59,516 bases of DNA from Rhodoferax sp. (GCF_028714215.1 NZ_JAQTMS010000031.1:1-59516); one strand, 5' to 3'. Positions 30,383-39,110 are shown, numbered from the stretch's first letter. Notes: generated by a model from the sequence alone, not told the origin. A program made the numbers and translations.

Positions 30383-31123
30383 TCATACACTCAGATAAGC
30401 GCGTCGCACCTCTTCATTGTGTGAAAGCTCCTTCATGCTCGCCTGATAACGAATCTGTCCCTTCTCGAGGACATAGGCCCGATCAGAGACCAACTCGGCA
30501 AAGTGCATGTTCTGCTCGGACAGCAGAATGCTCACGCCTTGCGCCTTGAGTGCCAGGATCATGTGGGCCATCTGCTCCACAATCACCGGGGCCACGCCCT
30601 CGGAGGGTTCATCCAGCAGAACCAGATAGGGGTTTCCCATCAAGGTGCGTGCGATCGTCAGCATCTGCTGCTCGCCGCCGCTCATGCGGCCACCCATCCG
30701 GTTGCACATCTCACCCAGGTTCGGAAACAACTCGAACAGGCGCTCGCACGTCCACAATGGCGCCGCGCTGCCGTCCGCCCACTGGCGCGCGCGCTGTCGG
30801 CCAACCGCCAGGTTTTCCATCACCGTCAGATCGGTAAAGATGCGACGGTCTTCCGGCACATACCCCAAACCCAGGCGCGCCGCCTGATGCGGTTCACTGC
30901 GGGAAATATCCTGGCCCAGAAACGTCACCGTGCCGCGCCGCTTGGACAGCATGCCGATAAGGGCCTTGAGCGTGGTCGATTTGCCGGCGCCATTGCGCCC
31001 CATCAGTGCCACGACCTCACCGCGCTGGACCTTGAGGTCCACGTCATAAAGGATTTGCGCCGCGCCATACCAGGCGGCCAGACCACGGGCCTCGAGCAAT
31101 GTGGTACCGGTAGCGGCCATCAT
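30383..31123 (-). CDS. livF: Branched-chain amino acid-type ABC transporter ATPase LivF
   Basis: 246-residue ATP-binding subunit. Walker A G-R-N-G-A-G-K-S-T-T, signature M-S-G-G-E-Q-Q-M-L and Walker B L-V-L-L-D-E-P-S-E-G-V-A-P are intact. The start overlaps livG by 4 bp. In this context it probably helps import the island's substrate rather than leucine; the Liv/HAAT family also carries aromatic and heterocyclic acids and amides. Confidence 0.92.
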   Translation of the reverse strand: MMAATGTTLLEARGLAAWYGAAQILYDVDLKVQRGEVVALMGRNGAGKSTTLKALIGMLSKRRGTVTFLGQDISRSEPHQAARLGLGYVPEDRRIFTDLTVMENLAVGRQRARQWADGSAAPLWTCERLFELFPNLGEMCNRMGGRMSGGEQQMLTIARTLMGNPYLVLLDEPSEGVAPVIVEQMAHMILALKAQGVSILLSEQNMHFAELVSDRAYVLEKGQIRYQASMKELSHNEEVRRAYLSV

Positions 31124-31932
31124 GCGTTCTCCCCAGCCACTTCTGCGGTCAATCTCTCGAAGGTTTTGCCGCTGCCGAAGTAGACCTCCTGCACCTTGGG
31201 GTGATCACGGATTTCAAGCGGTGCGCCCTCGGCGATGAGGCGGCCCCGTGCCAGCACGATCATGCGGTCGGCATAGGCGAACACCACGTCCATGCTGTGC
31301 TCCGTGAACAGTACCGCGATGTTGCGGTCAATGACCAGCTGTTTGGTCAGCGCCATCAGTTCGTTGCGCTCCTTCGGGGCCATTCCCGCGGTCGGTTCGT
31401 CCATCAACAGCAGCGCCGGGTCATTCGCCATGGCGATCGCGAGCTCCACGCGCTTGACGTCGCCGTAGGCCAGTACGTTGCACGAGCGCTCCGCCTGCGC
31501 TTTCATGCCGACCTGCTCCAGCACGGCCAAGGCGTCATCGCGCCGGTAGTCGCTGGCACGTCGCCACATCGAGAATAGCTTCCCGTCCTGCGACAGCAGC
31601 GCCATCTGCACGTTTTCAACCACCGTCAGCGAGGCAAAGGTCTCCGCAATCTGGAAGGTGCGGCCAACGCCGCGCCGCCAGATCTCGCGCGGCTTGCGCC
31701 CCACCAGTTCCAGCCCGTTGAGCTGGATCGAGCCGCTGTCGGCACGCAACTGCCCGTTCACCATGTTGAAGGTGGTCGATTTGCCGGCGCCATTGGGGCC
31801 AATCAGTGCCAGCAACTCTCCTGCGGCCAGGTCGAAATGGATGCCGTCCACGGCCCTCACACCGCCAAACGATTTGCCAAGGCCGGCGACCCGCAACAGC
31901 GGCACTGATGATGTTGTGGCGATGGCTGTCAT
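31120..31932 (-). CDS. livG: Branched-chain amino acid-type ABC transporter ATPase LivG
   Basis: 270 residues. Walker A G-P-N-G-A-G-K-S-T, a degenerate signature L-A-Y-G-D-V-K-R-V-E (S-x-G replaced by A-Y-G), Walker B A-L-L-L-M-D-E-P-T-A-G-M-A-P. It overlaps its neighbours by 4 bp on both sides, showing a tightly coupled livHM-livG-livF operon. Confidence 0.92.
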   Translation of the reverse strand: MTAIATTSSVPLLRVAGLGKSFGGVRAVDGIHFDLAAGELLALIGPNGAGKSTTFNMVNGQLRADSGSIQLNGLELVGRKPREIWRRGVGRTFQIAETFASLTVVENVQMALLSQDGKLFSMWRRASDYRRDDALAVLEQVGMKAQAERSCNVLAYGDVKRVELAIAMANDPALLLMDEPTAGMAPKERNELMALTKQLVIDRNIAVLFTEHSMDVVFAYADRMIVLARGRLIAEGAPLEIRDHPKVQEVYFGSGKTFERLTAEVAGENA

Positions 31933-33827
31933 ACGCCGGTCTCCTGTTTTTCCCGGTGGCGATCGGCTAATTGCTTGACGAAACCGGCAATTCCCTGCGG
32001 GAACAACAGCACCAGAATGATGATGATGGCACCCAGCATGGCGCGCCAGTAATCGGTATTGCGGGCCACCGTGTCATGCAGCCAGGTGAAGGTGACGGCA
32101 CCGACAACCGGCCCGGCCAGCGTCTGGATGCCACCCAGCAGGACCATCACCAGACCATCCACGGATTTTCCAACGGACAGGGTCTCGGGCGATATGCTGC
32201 CCTTGGAAAAGGCATAGAGCGCGCCGGCCAGTCCGGCAAAGGTACCGGCAATCATGAAGGCCAGCCACTGCATCCGCTTGACATCGATGCCGATTGCATC
32301 GGAACGCAACACGGAATCGCGTCCGGCGCGCAAAGCGTAGCCAAAGGGCGAGAACAGGATGCGACGCAGCAGCAGGACGCCCGCGACGACCATGAACAAG
32401 GTAAGGTAGTAGTAGTTCTGCCTGTCGGCCAACCACTGGGCCGGCCAGACACCGGTCAGGCCGTTGCTGCCGCCGGTGAAGCTATCCCATTGGTAAGTGA
32501 TGGCCCAGGTGATCTGGGCGAACGCCAGTGTCAGCATGGCCAGGTAGACGCCCGACAGGCGCACTGCGAACCAGCCGAAGATCAGGGCGCCAAGCGCTGA
32601 CACGAGCGGCGCCAGCAACAGGGAAAGCTCCATTGGCATGCCGGTGCTGCGCACCAGCAGCGCTGCCCCGTAAGCACCCAGACCGAAATAGGCGGCATGC
32701 CCGAACGAATGCATTCCGGCAGGGCCCATGATGAAGTTCAGGCTGGCCGCAAACAGGGCGGCCACCAGCAGATCGATCATCAACACGATGGTGTAGGGTG
32801 AACCGGCGGTGACGGTCGGCAGCGCGACCAAGGCCAGACCCAGCAAGGCGGCGGCAATGACGTAAGTCTTGCTGGCGCGGCGCAGCGGCTCCTCCGGGAG
32901 CCCCACGTAGCGGCTGGGGGCCTGGGGGCGCCCCATCAGGCCCCAGGGGCGGGCCACCAGCACTGTGGCCATCACCAGAAATTCGACCACCAGGGTCAGT
33001 TTTGAAAACGACAGGCTGACTCCCGCGATTTCCACCACGCCCAGCCAGATGCAGACGGCCTTGATTTCAGCAATCAGCAGGGCCGCTGCATAGGCACCGG
33101 GAATGGAACCCATGCCGCCCACCACCACCACGACAAAGGCCGCGCCGATGGTGTTCAGGTCCATCTCCATGCTGGCCGGCTCGCGTGGTAGTTGCAGGGC
33201 ACCACCCAGGCCGGCCAGCAATGCGCCGAGCGCAAATACGGCCGTGAACAGCCAGGCCTGATTCACCCCCAGCGCACTGACCATTTCCCGGTCCTGGGTC
33301 GCGGCCCGAACCAGCGTACCCCAGCGTGTGCGGGTCAGCAGCAACCAGAGCAGGCCCAGCACGACCGGTCCGACCACGATCAGAAACAGGTCATAGGACG
33401 GAAAGGAACGCCCCAGGATTTGTACCGCACCCGAGAGTCCGGGCGCCCGGGGTCCCAGCAGTTCATCAGGACCCCAGAACCAGAGTACGGCATCCTTGAT
33501 GACCAGCACCAGCGCAAAAGTGGCCAGCAACTGGAACAGTTCAGGTGCCTTGTAGATGCGCCGCAGCAGCAGCATTTCAATCAGCGCGCCCAGCACACCC
33601 ACGGCAACGGCCGCCAGCAGCAGAGCCGGCCAAAACCCGAGTCCGGTGCCAAGGTGACTCACCAGCGTGTAGGCCACGTAGATGCCAACCATGAAGAACG
33701 AACCGTGCGCAAAATTCACGATGCGCGTGACGCCAAAGATCAGCGACAGGCCGGCTGCCACCAAGAACAGAGACGAAGCACCCGCCAGCCCGTTGAGCAA
33801 TTGGGCCAAAAAGCCTGAAAAATTCAT
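31929..33827 (-). CDS. Fused LivH-LivM ABC permease
   Basis: 632-residue polypeptide joining two permeases that are usually separate. Residues 1-290 are LivH-like (I-F-G-V-T-R-I-V-N-F-A-H-G-S, G-G-M-G-S-I-P-G-A-Y-A-A). A linker of about 40 residues follows, then a LivM-like half from about 330 (M-G-P-A-G-M-H-S-F-G-H-A-A-Y-F-G, G-G-I-Q-T-L-A-G-P-V-V-G). A single chain thus forms the transmembrane channel. Such fusions are known in Burkholderiales. It starts 95 bp after livK across a strong hairpin. Confidence 0.92.
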   Translation of the reverse strand: MNFSGFLAQLLNGLAGASSLFLVAAGLSLIFGVTRIVNFAHGSFFMVGIYVAYTLVSHLGTGLGFWPALLLAAVAVGVLGALIEMLLLRRIYKAPELFQLLATFALVLVIKDAVLWFWGPDELLGPRAPGLSGAVQILGRSFPSYDLFLIVVGPVVLGLLWLLLTRTRWGTLVRAATQDREMVSALGVNQAWLFTAVFALGALLAGLGGALQLPREPASMEMDLNTIGAAFVVVVVGGMGSIPGAYAAALLIAEIKAVCIWLGVVEIAGVSLSFSKLTLVVEFLVMATVLVARPWGLMGRPQAPSRYVGLPEEPLRRASKTYVIAAALLGLALVALPTVTAGSPYTIVLMIDLLVAALFAASLNFIMGPAGMHSFGHAAYFGLGAYGAALLVRSTGMPMELSLLLAPLVSALGALIFGWFAVRLSGVYLAMLTLAFAQITWAITYQWDSFTGGSNGLTGVWPAQWLADRQNYYYLTLFMVVAGVLLLRRILFSPFGYALRAGRDSVLRSDAIGIDVKRMQWLAFMIAGTFAGLAGALYAFSKGSISPETLSVGKSVDGLVMVLLGGIQTLAGPVVGAVTFTWLHDTVARNTDYWRAMLGAIIIILVLLFPQGIAGFVKQLADRHREKQETGV

Positions 33828-33859
33828 TCCATCCCTTCAATACCATGGGCCTGACCTGG

Positions 33860-33894
33860 CGCGTTTGGACCGGACCAGAGCCGGTCCAAACGCG
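33860..33894. terminator. Intercistronic hairpin between livK and livHM
   Basis: A perfect 14-bp stem (33860-33873 with 33881-33894) with a 7-base loop lies in the 95-bp gap. There is no T-run on the minus strand. Placed just after the binding-protein gene, it probably slows 3' decay or partly terminates, giving more LivK than membrane subunits. Confidence 0.7.
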
Positions 33895-33922
33895 AGAAAG
33901 TTACCCCGACAAAGCGGCTTGA

Positions 33923-35128
33923 TCAGTCCGGCGCGCGCAATTTGGCGACGTCGGCATCGGATGGCAGGTACCTGGCACCGTCGAGGTAGGTGTAGTCGAC
34001 CATCACGCCCTTGCCGCCATCATTCTTGGTTTTACCCACATAGGCCCCCATGGTGGACTGGTTGTCTTGCGCACGGTAGCTGATCTTGCCGAAAGGACTA
34101 TCGACCTGCAGACCCTTGAAGGCCGCCACCAGTTTTTCTGTTTCACTGCTCTTGGCTTTCTTCAAGCCCGCCACAATCGATTTGACGGCGGTGTAGCCCA
34201 CCACCGACCCCAGGCGCGGATAGTCCTTGTACTTGCCCTGATAGGCGTCCAGGAACGCCTTGTGCTCGGGTGTCTGAATACCGTACCAGGGATAGCCGGT
34301 GACGATCCAGCCGTTGGGCGCCTCGTCCTTGAGCGGATCCAGGTACTCGGGCTCGCCGGTCAGCACGCTGACCACCGCGCGACCCTGGAACAGCCCGCGC
34401 GTATTGCCCTCGCGAACGAACTTCGACAGATCGGCACCGAAGAGCACGTTGAAGATCGCGTCCGGTTTGGCATCAGCCAGCGCCTGCACCACGCTGCCTG
34501 CGTCGAGCTTGCCCAGCGGCGGCGCCTGCTCGGCGACGAACTCCACATCCGGCTGCGCCGCTTTCAGCAACTGCTTGAACGCGGCGACCGCCGACTGGCC
34601 GTACTCGTAATTGGGATAGACAACGGCCCAGCGCTTCTTCTTCAACTTGACGGCCTCCGGCACCAGCATGGCGGCCTGCATGTAGGTGCCCGGGCGCAGG
34701 CGGTAGGTGTACTTGTTGCCGCCGCCCCAGATGATCTTGTCGGTCAGGGGTTCGCCGGCCAGGAAGAAGAACTTCTTCTGTTTGGCGAAGTCGGCAACTG
34801 CCAAGCCGGTGTTGGACAGGAAGGTACCCATCAGAACGTCAACCTTTTCGCGGGAGATCAGCTCTTCGGCGACGCGCACGGCATCGCCTGGATTGGCGTT
34901 GTCGTCACGCGTGACCAGTTCGATCTGCTTGCCATTGACACCGCCCGCTGCGTTGGCCTCGGCGATGGCGAGCTCCATGCCCTTCTTGTAGGGTTCAAGG
35001 AAAGCGGGCTGCGCCTTGTAGCTGTTGACCTCGCCGATCTTCACGACGCCCTGGGCATGCGCCGACGTCAAAAGAACCAGGGTGGCCGCAAAACTGGTCG
35101 TGTGCAGCATCGTTCTTAGCATCTTCAT
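33923..35128 (-). CDS. ABC transporter substrate-binding protein, LivK family
   Basis: 401-residue periplasmic binding protein. A signal peptide of about 25 residues ends A-H-A before Q-G-V-V-K-I-G. The type I fold is recognised by V-K-I-G-E-V-N-S, E-A-N-A-A-G-G-V-N-G-K-Q-I-E and the R-L-R-P-G-T-Y-M segment. It heads the livK-livHM-livG-livF operon. Its ligand is not known; proximity to the hydroxylase and ring-reductase genes suggests an N-heterocyclic acid or amide. Confidence 0.9.
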   Translation of the reverse strand: MKMLRTMLHTTSFAATLVLLTSAHAQGVVKIGEVNSYKAQPAFLEPYKKGMELAIAEANAAGGVNGKQIELVTRDDNANPGDAVRVAEELISREKVDVLMGTFLSNTGLAVADFAKQKKFFFLAGEPLTDKIIWGGGNKYTYRLRPGTYMQAAMLVPEAVKLKKKRWAVVYPNYEYGQSAVAAFKQLLKAAQPDVEFVAEQAPPLGKLDAGSVVQALADAKPDAIFNVLFGADLSKFVREGNTRGLFQGRAVVSVLTGEPEYLDPLKDEAPNGWIVTGYPWYGIQTPEHKAFLDAYQGKYKDYPRLGSVVGYTAVKSIVAGLKKAKSSETEKLVAAFKGLQVDSPFGKISYRAQDNQSTMGAYVGKTKNDGGKGVMVDYTYLDGARYLPSDADVAKLRAPD

Positions 35129-35179
35129 ATCAAAAGTCTCCTCAATTAAAAAAGTAAAACTACCGCGGGCGAATCAGGT

Positions 35180-35232
35180 TAGGGCCTGTTCACCCTATTT
35201 TTATCTCGCAAAAATAGTGTCAACGGGCCCTA
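35180..35232. terminator. Extended hairpin at the end of the PF06684 gene
   Basis: Outer arms 35181-35190 and 35222-35231 pair with one mismatch, and inner arms around 35194-35201 and 35209-35216 also pair. The structure includes the stop codon of the upstream gene (35230-35232) and lies about 50 bp upstream of livK, so it may separate the two transcripts. It could also be a relic of a small mobile repeat. Confidence 0.45.
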
Positions 35233-35814
35233 GCGCAGTCCGTCCTGACCCACTATCTCACTCGCTTGCAATCCGCCGATGCGTGCCAGCGGTCGCCCGC
35301 TGGCCGTAACGACGACCGCCACCACGATCTCGCTGGCTCGGGGTGCATCGCTGACCCGCGCCTCCATGGCGTCAAAGTGGCTGCGCACAAAAGCCGCATC
35401 CTTGTGACCCAAAGGCACATCGAGCGCCGTGCCGAGCCCGCCCATCTTCTTGGCCGAAGGCACCAGGGCGGCGCCTTTTTCGACCGCCTTGCGCAGCGGC
35501 GCCCCGAGCTTGGGGTGCAGGATGGCCGCCGCATGTTCGAGCTCACCGGCCTCGCCAACAATGGCGCCCTTGCCGTAGCTTTGCGCCTGGCTTGGCAGGA
35601 TGCCCAGGGCCTGCACGCACTTTTGCCCCAACAGGCCACCGAGCTCATCACCGATTGCGATCAACTCGTCGAGGTTTTCCGAATAGCGCCCGGCAAAAGG
35701 GTTTTCAATCACCGCCATGGCCAGCGCCCTGCGTGTCGGCGGATCGATCGGCCGGCCCATCTCGATGCGGGTTTCATCGACTTGGACAATCACTTTTCGA
35801 ATTTTTGCGTTCAT
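35230..35814 (-). CDS. PF06684 'amino acid synthesis' family protein, copy 1
   Basis: 194 residues of the former DUF1185 family. Conserved segments are N-P-F-A-G-R-Y, G-K-G-A-I-V-G-E-A-G-E-L-E-H, A-L-D-V-P-L-G-H-K-D-A and V-R-S-H-F-D-A-M-E. Structures of family members show a chorismate-mutase-like fold; the activity is not established, and the 'amino acid synthesis' label is tentative. ATG at 35814 follows AAGGAAATACC. It is the last gene after hnr-like, UPF0280 and its own paralogue, so it is tied to that set. Confidence 0.85.
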   Translation of the reverse strand: MNAKIRKVIVQVDETRIEMGRPIDPPTRRALAMAVIENPFAGRYSENLDELIAIGDELGGLLGQKCVQALGILPSQAQSYGKGAIVGEAGELEHAAAILHPKLGAPLRKAVEKGAALVPSAKKMGGLGTALDVPLGHKDAAFVRSHFDAMEARVSDAPRASEIVVAVVVTASGRPLARIGGLQASEIVGQDGLR

Positions 35815-35854
35815 GGTATTTCCTTCAATGTTGGAGCGACGGCTGTTTGAGACC

Positions 35855-36496
35855 TCAACGCAGTCCGTCCCACAGGCTGATGGCACTGGCGGCAAGGCCA
35901 CCGACCCGTGCATGGACACGCGCTCCGGTACTCATCGCCAGAATGAAAACAATTTCATCCGACTTGGGCGAGCCCGGAACCCGCACTTCGATGGCGTCAA
36001 AATGGCTGCGCACGTAACTGGCATTGATGTGCGTGAGCGGCACATCCAGGGCAGCGCCGGGTCCAGCCACTTTTTTGGTCGAGGGCACGATCGCCAAGGC
36101 ATTTCCCGGTTGCCCCGTTTTCAGCTCTCCCTGCCCCTTGGCATAGGCCTTGGGGTCGCCTTTCCAACCCAGCAGTTCGCGCATCGCGTAACCGCCCGGC
36201 ACATGCCACAGCGCACCGTGTTCCAGCTCACCGGCGGCACCCACAATGGCACCTTTTCCGTAACCCTCGATACGTTCTACCGGCACGTTCATCGCCGAGC
36301 GCAGGCGCTGCGCCATTTCGACGCCAACCGGTTGCAGTGCTTCCATCATCGGCAAGATGTCAGGTTCGTAGCGGCCCGCAAAGGGGTTGGTCAGCACTGC
36401 GGCAATGGCCCCGCGCAGCAGAGGTGTAGCGGCAACCGGACCAAATTCGTGCTGAATTTGCTCCACGTGGGTAAAGACTCGTCGAATTTCAATCAT
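35855..36496 (-). CDS. PF06684 'amino acid synthesis' family protein, copy 2
   Basis: 213 residues, paralogue of the gene 40 bp downstream. It shares N-P-F-A-G-R-Y, Y-G-K-G-A-I-V-G-A-A-G-E-L-E-H, A-L-D-V-P-L-T-H and Y-V-R-S-H-F-D-A-I-E, and both end in D-G-L-R. It carries an insertion of about 15 residues around G-G-Y-A-M-R-E-L-L-G-W. The pair may form a hetero-oligomer. Start at 36496 (M-I-E-I-R-R) is where homology begins. Located 19 bp after the UPF0280 gene. Confidence 0.85.
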   Translation of the reverse strand: MIEIRRVFTHVEQIQHEFGPVAATPLLRGAIAAVLTNPFAGRYEPDILPMMEALQPVGVEMAQRLRSAMNVPVERIEGYGKGAIVGAAGELEHGALWHVPGGYAMRELLGWKGDPKAYAKGQGELKTGQPGNALAIVPSTKKVAGPGAALDVPLTHINASYVRSHFDAIEVRVPGSPKSDEIVFILAMSTGARVHARVGGLAASAISLWDGLR

Positions 36497-36515
36497 TGTT
36501 TTGACTCCATTGATT

Positions 36516-37424
36516 TCACGCAAATACCATGCCAGGCTGCTTGTGCAGGAGTCGACTTGCTGCCGTCGGCAGCCACGCGCCGCCGGTGGTCGCAAGCTGG
36601 TTTTGGCACACCAGTGCGGCAGACCAGATCAAGCCGGCGCCACGCAATTCCTGGGCACGCGTCAGCCCCGCGGACAAGGCTTGGCGCACCAGCTCGGGTT
36701 CGAGTCGCGCCACAGCCACCGTCACTGGCAGGGCGCCGAGGTCGGTGTCGTCGGTCAGTTCGCAAGCCGGCCGACGTTGGATCCGCGCGTCAATCAGGTT
36801 GACGGCATTGGCAATCACGGTTGCCGCTGCGTCGGCCTGCGCAGCCGTGCGCGCCAGCACAGTCACGCTGTCGGCGATGCCCAGTGAAAAACTGCGGCCA
36901 CGCCAACCGCTGGTGGCGATGCCGCGAACTGGCATGGCACTGAAAACTTCAAACTGACCGTCGGTACCAATGCCGCTTTGAAGTTCCTGCAGATCCAGGT
37001 TGGCCAAATCCGCATACAGACCGATTCGCAACGATTGGCCAGGCGCCAGGTGCAGGGCGATGTCGCCCCCGTTGTTGATCCAGGCGCGCGACACGCCGTC
37101 CCTTTCGTAACAACTGACAAGCTCCTGCGCCACGGCGCCCGCCACGGCTGCCATGGGGGTGATGAAAGCGGCATTGAAAGGCCGACAGGCTTGCCACATG
37201 CGCCGGGCGATGGCGCCATGCATGGGGCACTCGTCGCCGACCGGACGCCGCAGCACGGGAAGTTCTTGCACCAGTTCATCGAGGATACCGGTGAAGCGTT
37301 GCCAGGCATCCGCGTGCGCCATGGCCATTGCGTCCGCAGTGCCACTGGCTCCGATGATGATGTCGATCGGACCGTGCTGAAAATGCCAGCGGCCGTCCGG
37401 GAGTTGTGTCCGCTGCGCGTTCAT
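36516..37424 (-). CDS. UPF0280-family protein (ApbE superfamily)
   Basis: 302 residues. Recognised by P-M-A-A-V-A-G-A-V-A near the middle, I-N-N-G-G-D-I-A-L-H-L and a following I-A-T-S-G-W-R-G-R-S-F-S-L-G-I-A-D-S-V-T-V-L-A, the core of the ApbE/UPF0280 fold. ApbE enzymes attach FMN covalently to threonine or serine of target proteins; UPF0280 members are uncharacterised. It sits 12 bp after the 6-hydroxynicotinate-reductase-like gene, whose E. barkeri relative carries a covalently bound flavin, so flavinylation of that neighbour is a reasonable inference. Confidence 0.82.
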   Translation of the reverse strand: MNAQRTQLPDGRWHFQHGPIDIIIGASGTADAMAMAHADAWQRFTGILDELVQELPVLRRPVGDECPMHGAIARRMWQACRPFNAAFITPMAAVAGAVAQELVSCYERDGVSRAWINNGGDIALHLAPGQSLRIGLYADLANLDLQELQSGIGTDGQFEVFSAMPVRGIATSGWRGRSFSLGIADSVTVLARTAAQADAAATVIANAVNLIDARIQRRPACELTDDTDLGALPVTVAVARLEPELVRQALSAGLTRAQELRGAGLIWSAALVCQNQLATTGGAWLPTAASRLLHKQPGMVFA

Positions 37425-37436
37425 GACGAGCGCATT

Positions 37437-39044
37437 TCAGCCCAGCATGGGCGCTTGCCCCAGCGGCCAGGGATTACCGATCGGCTGCGGCGCCCACTGC
37501 CGTGCCGTAGGTGCACCTTCATCGTGCCAGGCGCCCCGCTCAAGGGCTTCTTTCAAGCTGCGCACATAGTCCATATGGCCTCCCAGCGCGCGGTAGTCGT
37601 CAAGCTTCATGCAAAACTCAATCGGCGCGATGATCGCCGGTGTCGGCACGGTTCCGAAGCTGTGATCGGGCATGCGCATGACATCGACCATCACCGTGAT
37701 GCCGCCGCCAGGCCAGACGTAGGCGGGTGCCCCGCCGCAGGTCACATTGACCAGCGCGTTCTTGATGGCACGGGTCAGCAGAATCGGGTTCTGGGTCACG
37801 CCGGCGCGCAGACTGCCACCGGCACCGGCGAGAAAGAGGACCGTCGAGAGAGACGGTTCACAATTTTCACCAATGCGCTCGACGACACGGCGCACCTCGG
37901 CCGGCATCTCCTGCTCGACCGGGCGCAGTTGTTGGTCCAGCACGTACCAGCTCGCGTGCTCGCCGGTGGTCGACGTCATCAGCAGGCGCAAACCGGGCCA
38001 GGCTTTGTTCGCATCCCAACCTTCGATGATGGACAGCGGATCGGTGAGGTCGGTGCCACCCCATCCAGTTCCCGGATTGGCGACCTGAAAATAACGTCCG
38101 GGCGTCGATTTTCGTCCTTGCATCTTGATCCCGGAGGCACGCATGTCCAGACAATGACCTGACTGGTGCTCGGTCAGTACGCCGGTGATGTGATCGTCGA
38201 CCACCACCACTTCGTCCACGATACCCGCCAGTTGCTCGGCAAAAATCCCGACCGTGGCCGAGCCGCAGCCCAGTCGCATGCGTTTTTCCTCGACACCGTT
38301 GACAACCGGCGCACGGCCGGCCTGAATCAGAATCTGCGAGCCGCCGTCGATCATGAACTCGACTGCTTGCTTGTTGCCCAACGCGGCCATCATTTCGGCG
38401 GTGACGCGCCCCTCTTTCTTGCTGCCGCCGGTCAAGTGATGGACACCGCCAAGCGAAAGCATCTGCGAACCGTATTCGGCCGTCGTCACATGGCCGACGA
38501 CTTCGCCCTTGCAACGCACGTTGGCCTGTTCCGGGCCCAGGTAGCGGTCGGTATCGATCTTTACCTTGAAACTGCAGTAGCTGAAGATCCCTTCCGTAAC
38601 CACTGTGACCAAATCAACACCTGCGGCCTGGGATGAGACGATGAAGGGGGCTGGCTTGTAATCGGGATAGGTGGTCGATGCGCCGACACCGGTAATGAAC
38701 ACATCGTCAGCGAGCGCAATCTCCGTGCTGTCGGTTGGCGTTGGCGCCATCACGCCATCAGCCCCGATGCGTCCGCCCAGCGGGACCACGGCCGCCTCGC
38801 CGTCAGCCAGGCGACGACGCAGCATCAGCACCGGATCGACGCGTACCAGGGTGCCGCAGCGGTTGGCATAGCGGTCGCAGGCACCACTGCGGCCGTTCGA
38901 GATCTGGCACAGCACCGGGCACGCATTGCACTCGATTTTGTCGCTGATCAGCCGCTCGCCGCGTGGCCGCAGCGGCTGCGCTGCCTGCGCAGGCGTCGAG
39001 GCCTCCATGCCTGGCAAGCCATCAGTTCTAGTATGTTCGGCCAT
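37437..39044 (-). CDS. 6-hydroxynicotinate reductase-like Fe-S flavoprotein
   Basis: 535 residues. The N-terminus has a cysteine cluster C39-x2-C42-x3-C46-x9-C56-x6-C63 suited to bind an Fe-S centre, and further cysteines are spread through the protein. Overall it resembles the Hnr reductase of anaerobic nicotinate fermentation, which reduces 6-hydroxynicotinate to 1,4,5,6-tetrahydro-6-oxonicotinate with ferredoxin and contains covalent flavin plus several Fe-S clusters. I see no canonical ApbE target motif. An operator pair (39053-39092) ends 9 bases before the ATG; no clear ribosome site precedes it, so a start at the internal Met13 is possible. It leads the set with UPF0280 and both PF06684 genes. 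Confidence 0.75.
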   Translation of the reverse strand: MAEHTRTDGLPGMEASTPAQAAQPLRPRGERLISDKIECNACPVLCQISNGRSGACDRYANRCGTLVRVDPVLMLRRRLADGEAAVVPLGGRIGADGVMAPTPTDSTEIALADDVFITGVGASTTYPDYKPAPFIVSSQAAGVDLVTVVTEGIFSYCSFKVKIDTDRYLGPEQANVRCKGEVVGHVTTAEYGSQMLSLGGVHHLTGGSKKEGRVTAEMMAALGNKQAVEFMIDGGSQILIQAGRAPVVNGVEEKRMRLGCGSATVGIFAEQLAGIVDEVVVVDDHITGVLTEHQSGHCLDMRASGIKMQGRKSTPGRYFQVANPGTGWGGTDLTDPLSIIEGWDANKAWPGLRLLMTSTTGEHASWYVLDQQLRPVEQEMPAEVRRVVERIGENCEPSLSTVLFLAGAGGSLRAGVTQNPILLTRAIKNALVNVTCGGAPAYVWPGGGITVMVDVMRMPDHSFGTVPTPAIIAPIEFCMKLDDYRALGGHMDYVRSLKEALERGAWHDEGAPTARQWAPQPIGNPWPLGQAPMLG

Positions 39045-39052
39045 GATTATTA

Positions 39053-39092
39053 ATGTAGTGTTACCTTAATTAATATGTTGTGTATGCTACAT
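39053..39092. promoter_or_regulatory. Tandem operator pair upstream of the hnr-like operon
   Basis: Site at 39075-39092 fits ATGTWG-N6-CWACAT exactly. A weaker site (good left half, degenerate right half) lies at 39053-39070, 22 bp away. The same 22-bp spacing is found at the other two sites of this motif at 47023 and 48334. Position immediately before the start codon suits repression. Confidence 0.65.
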
Positions 39093-39110
39093 TTTTGAAA
39101 ATGTAGCATA
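39083..39110. repeat. 13-bp perfect palindrome overlapping the hnr operator
   Basis: Arms 39083-39095 and 39098-39110 pair perfectly around a 2-base centre. The arms reuse the operator half-site word ATGTAGCATA in inverted order. It could be a third binding arrangement for the same regulator or an mRNA hairpin. Confidence 0.5.

Noticed and set aside
37437..39044. Canonical ApbE flavinylation motif in the hnr-like protein
   Set aside because: No D-G-x-S/T-G-A-T type sequence is present; a T-G-V-G-A-S-T stretch is only a loose resemblance.
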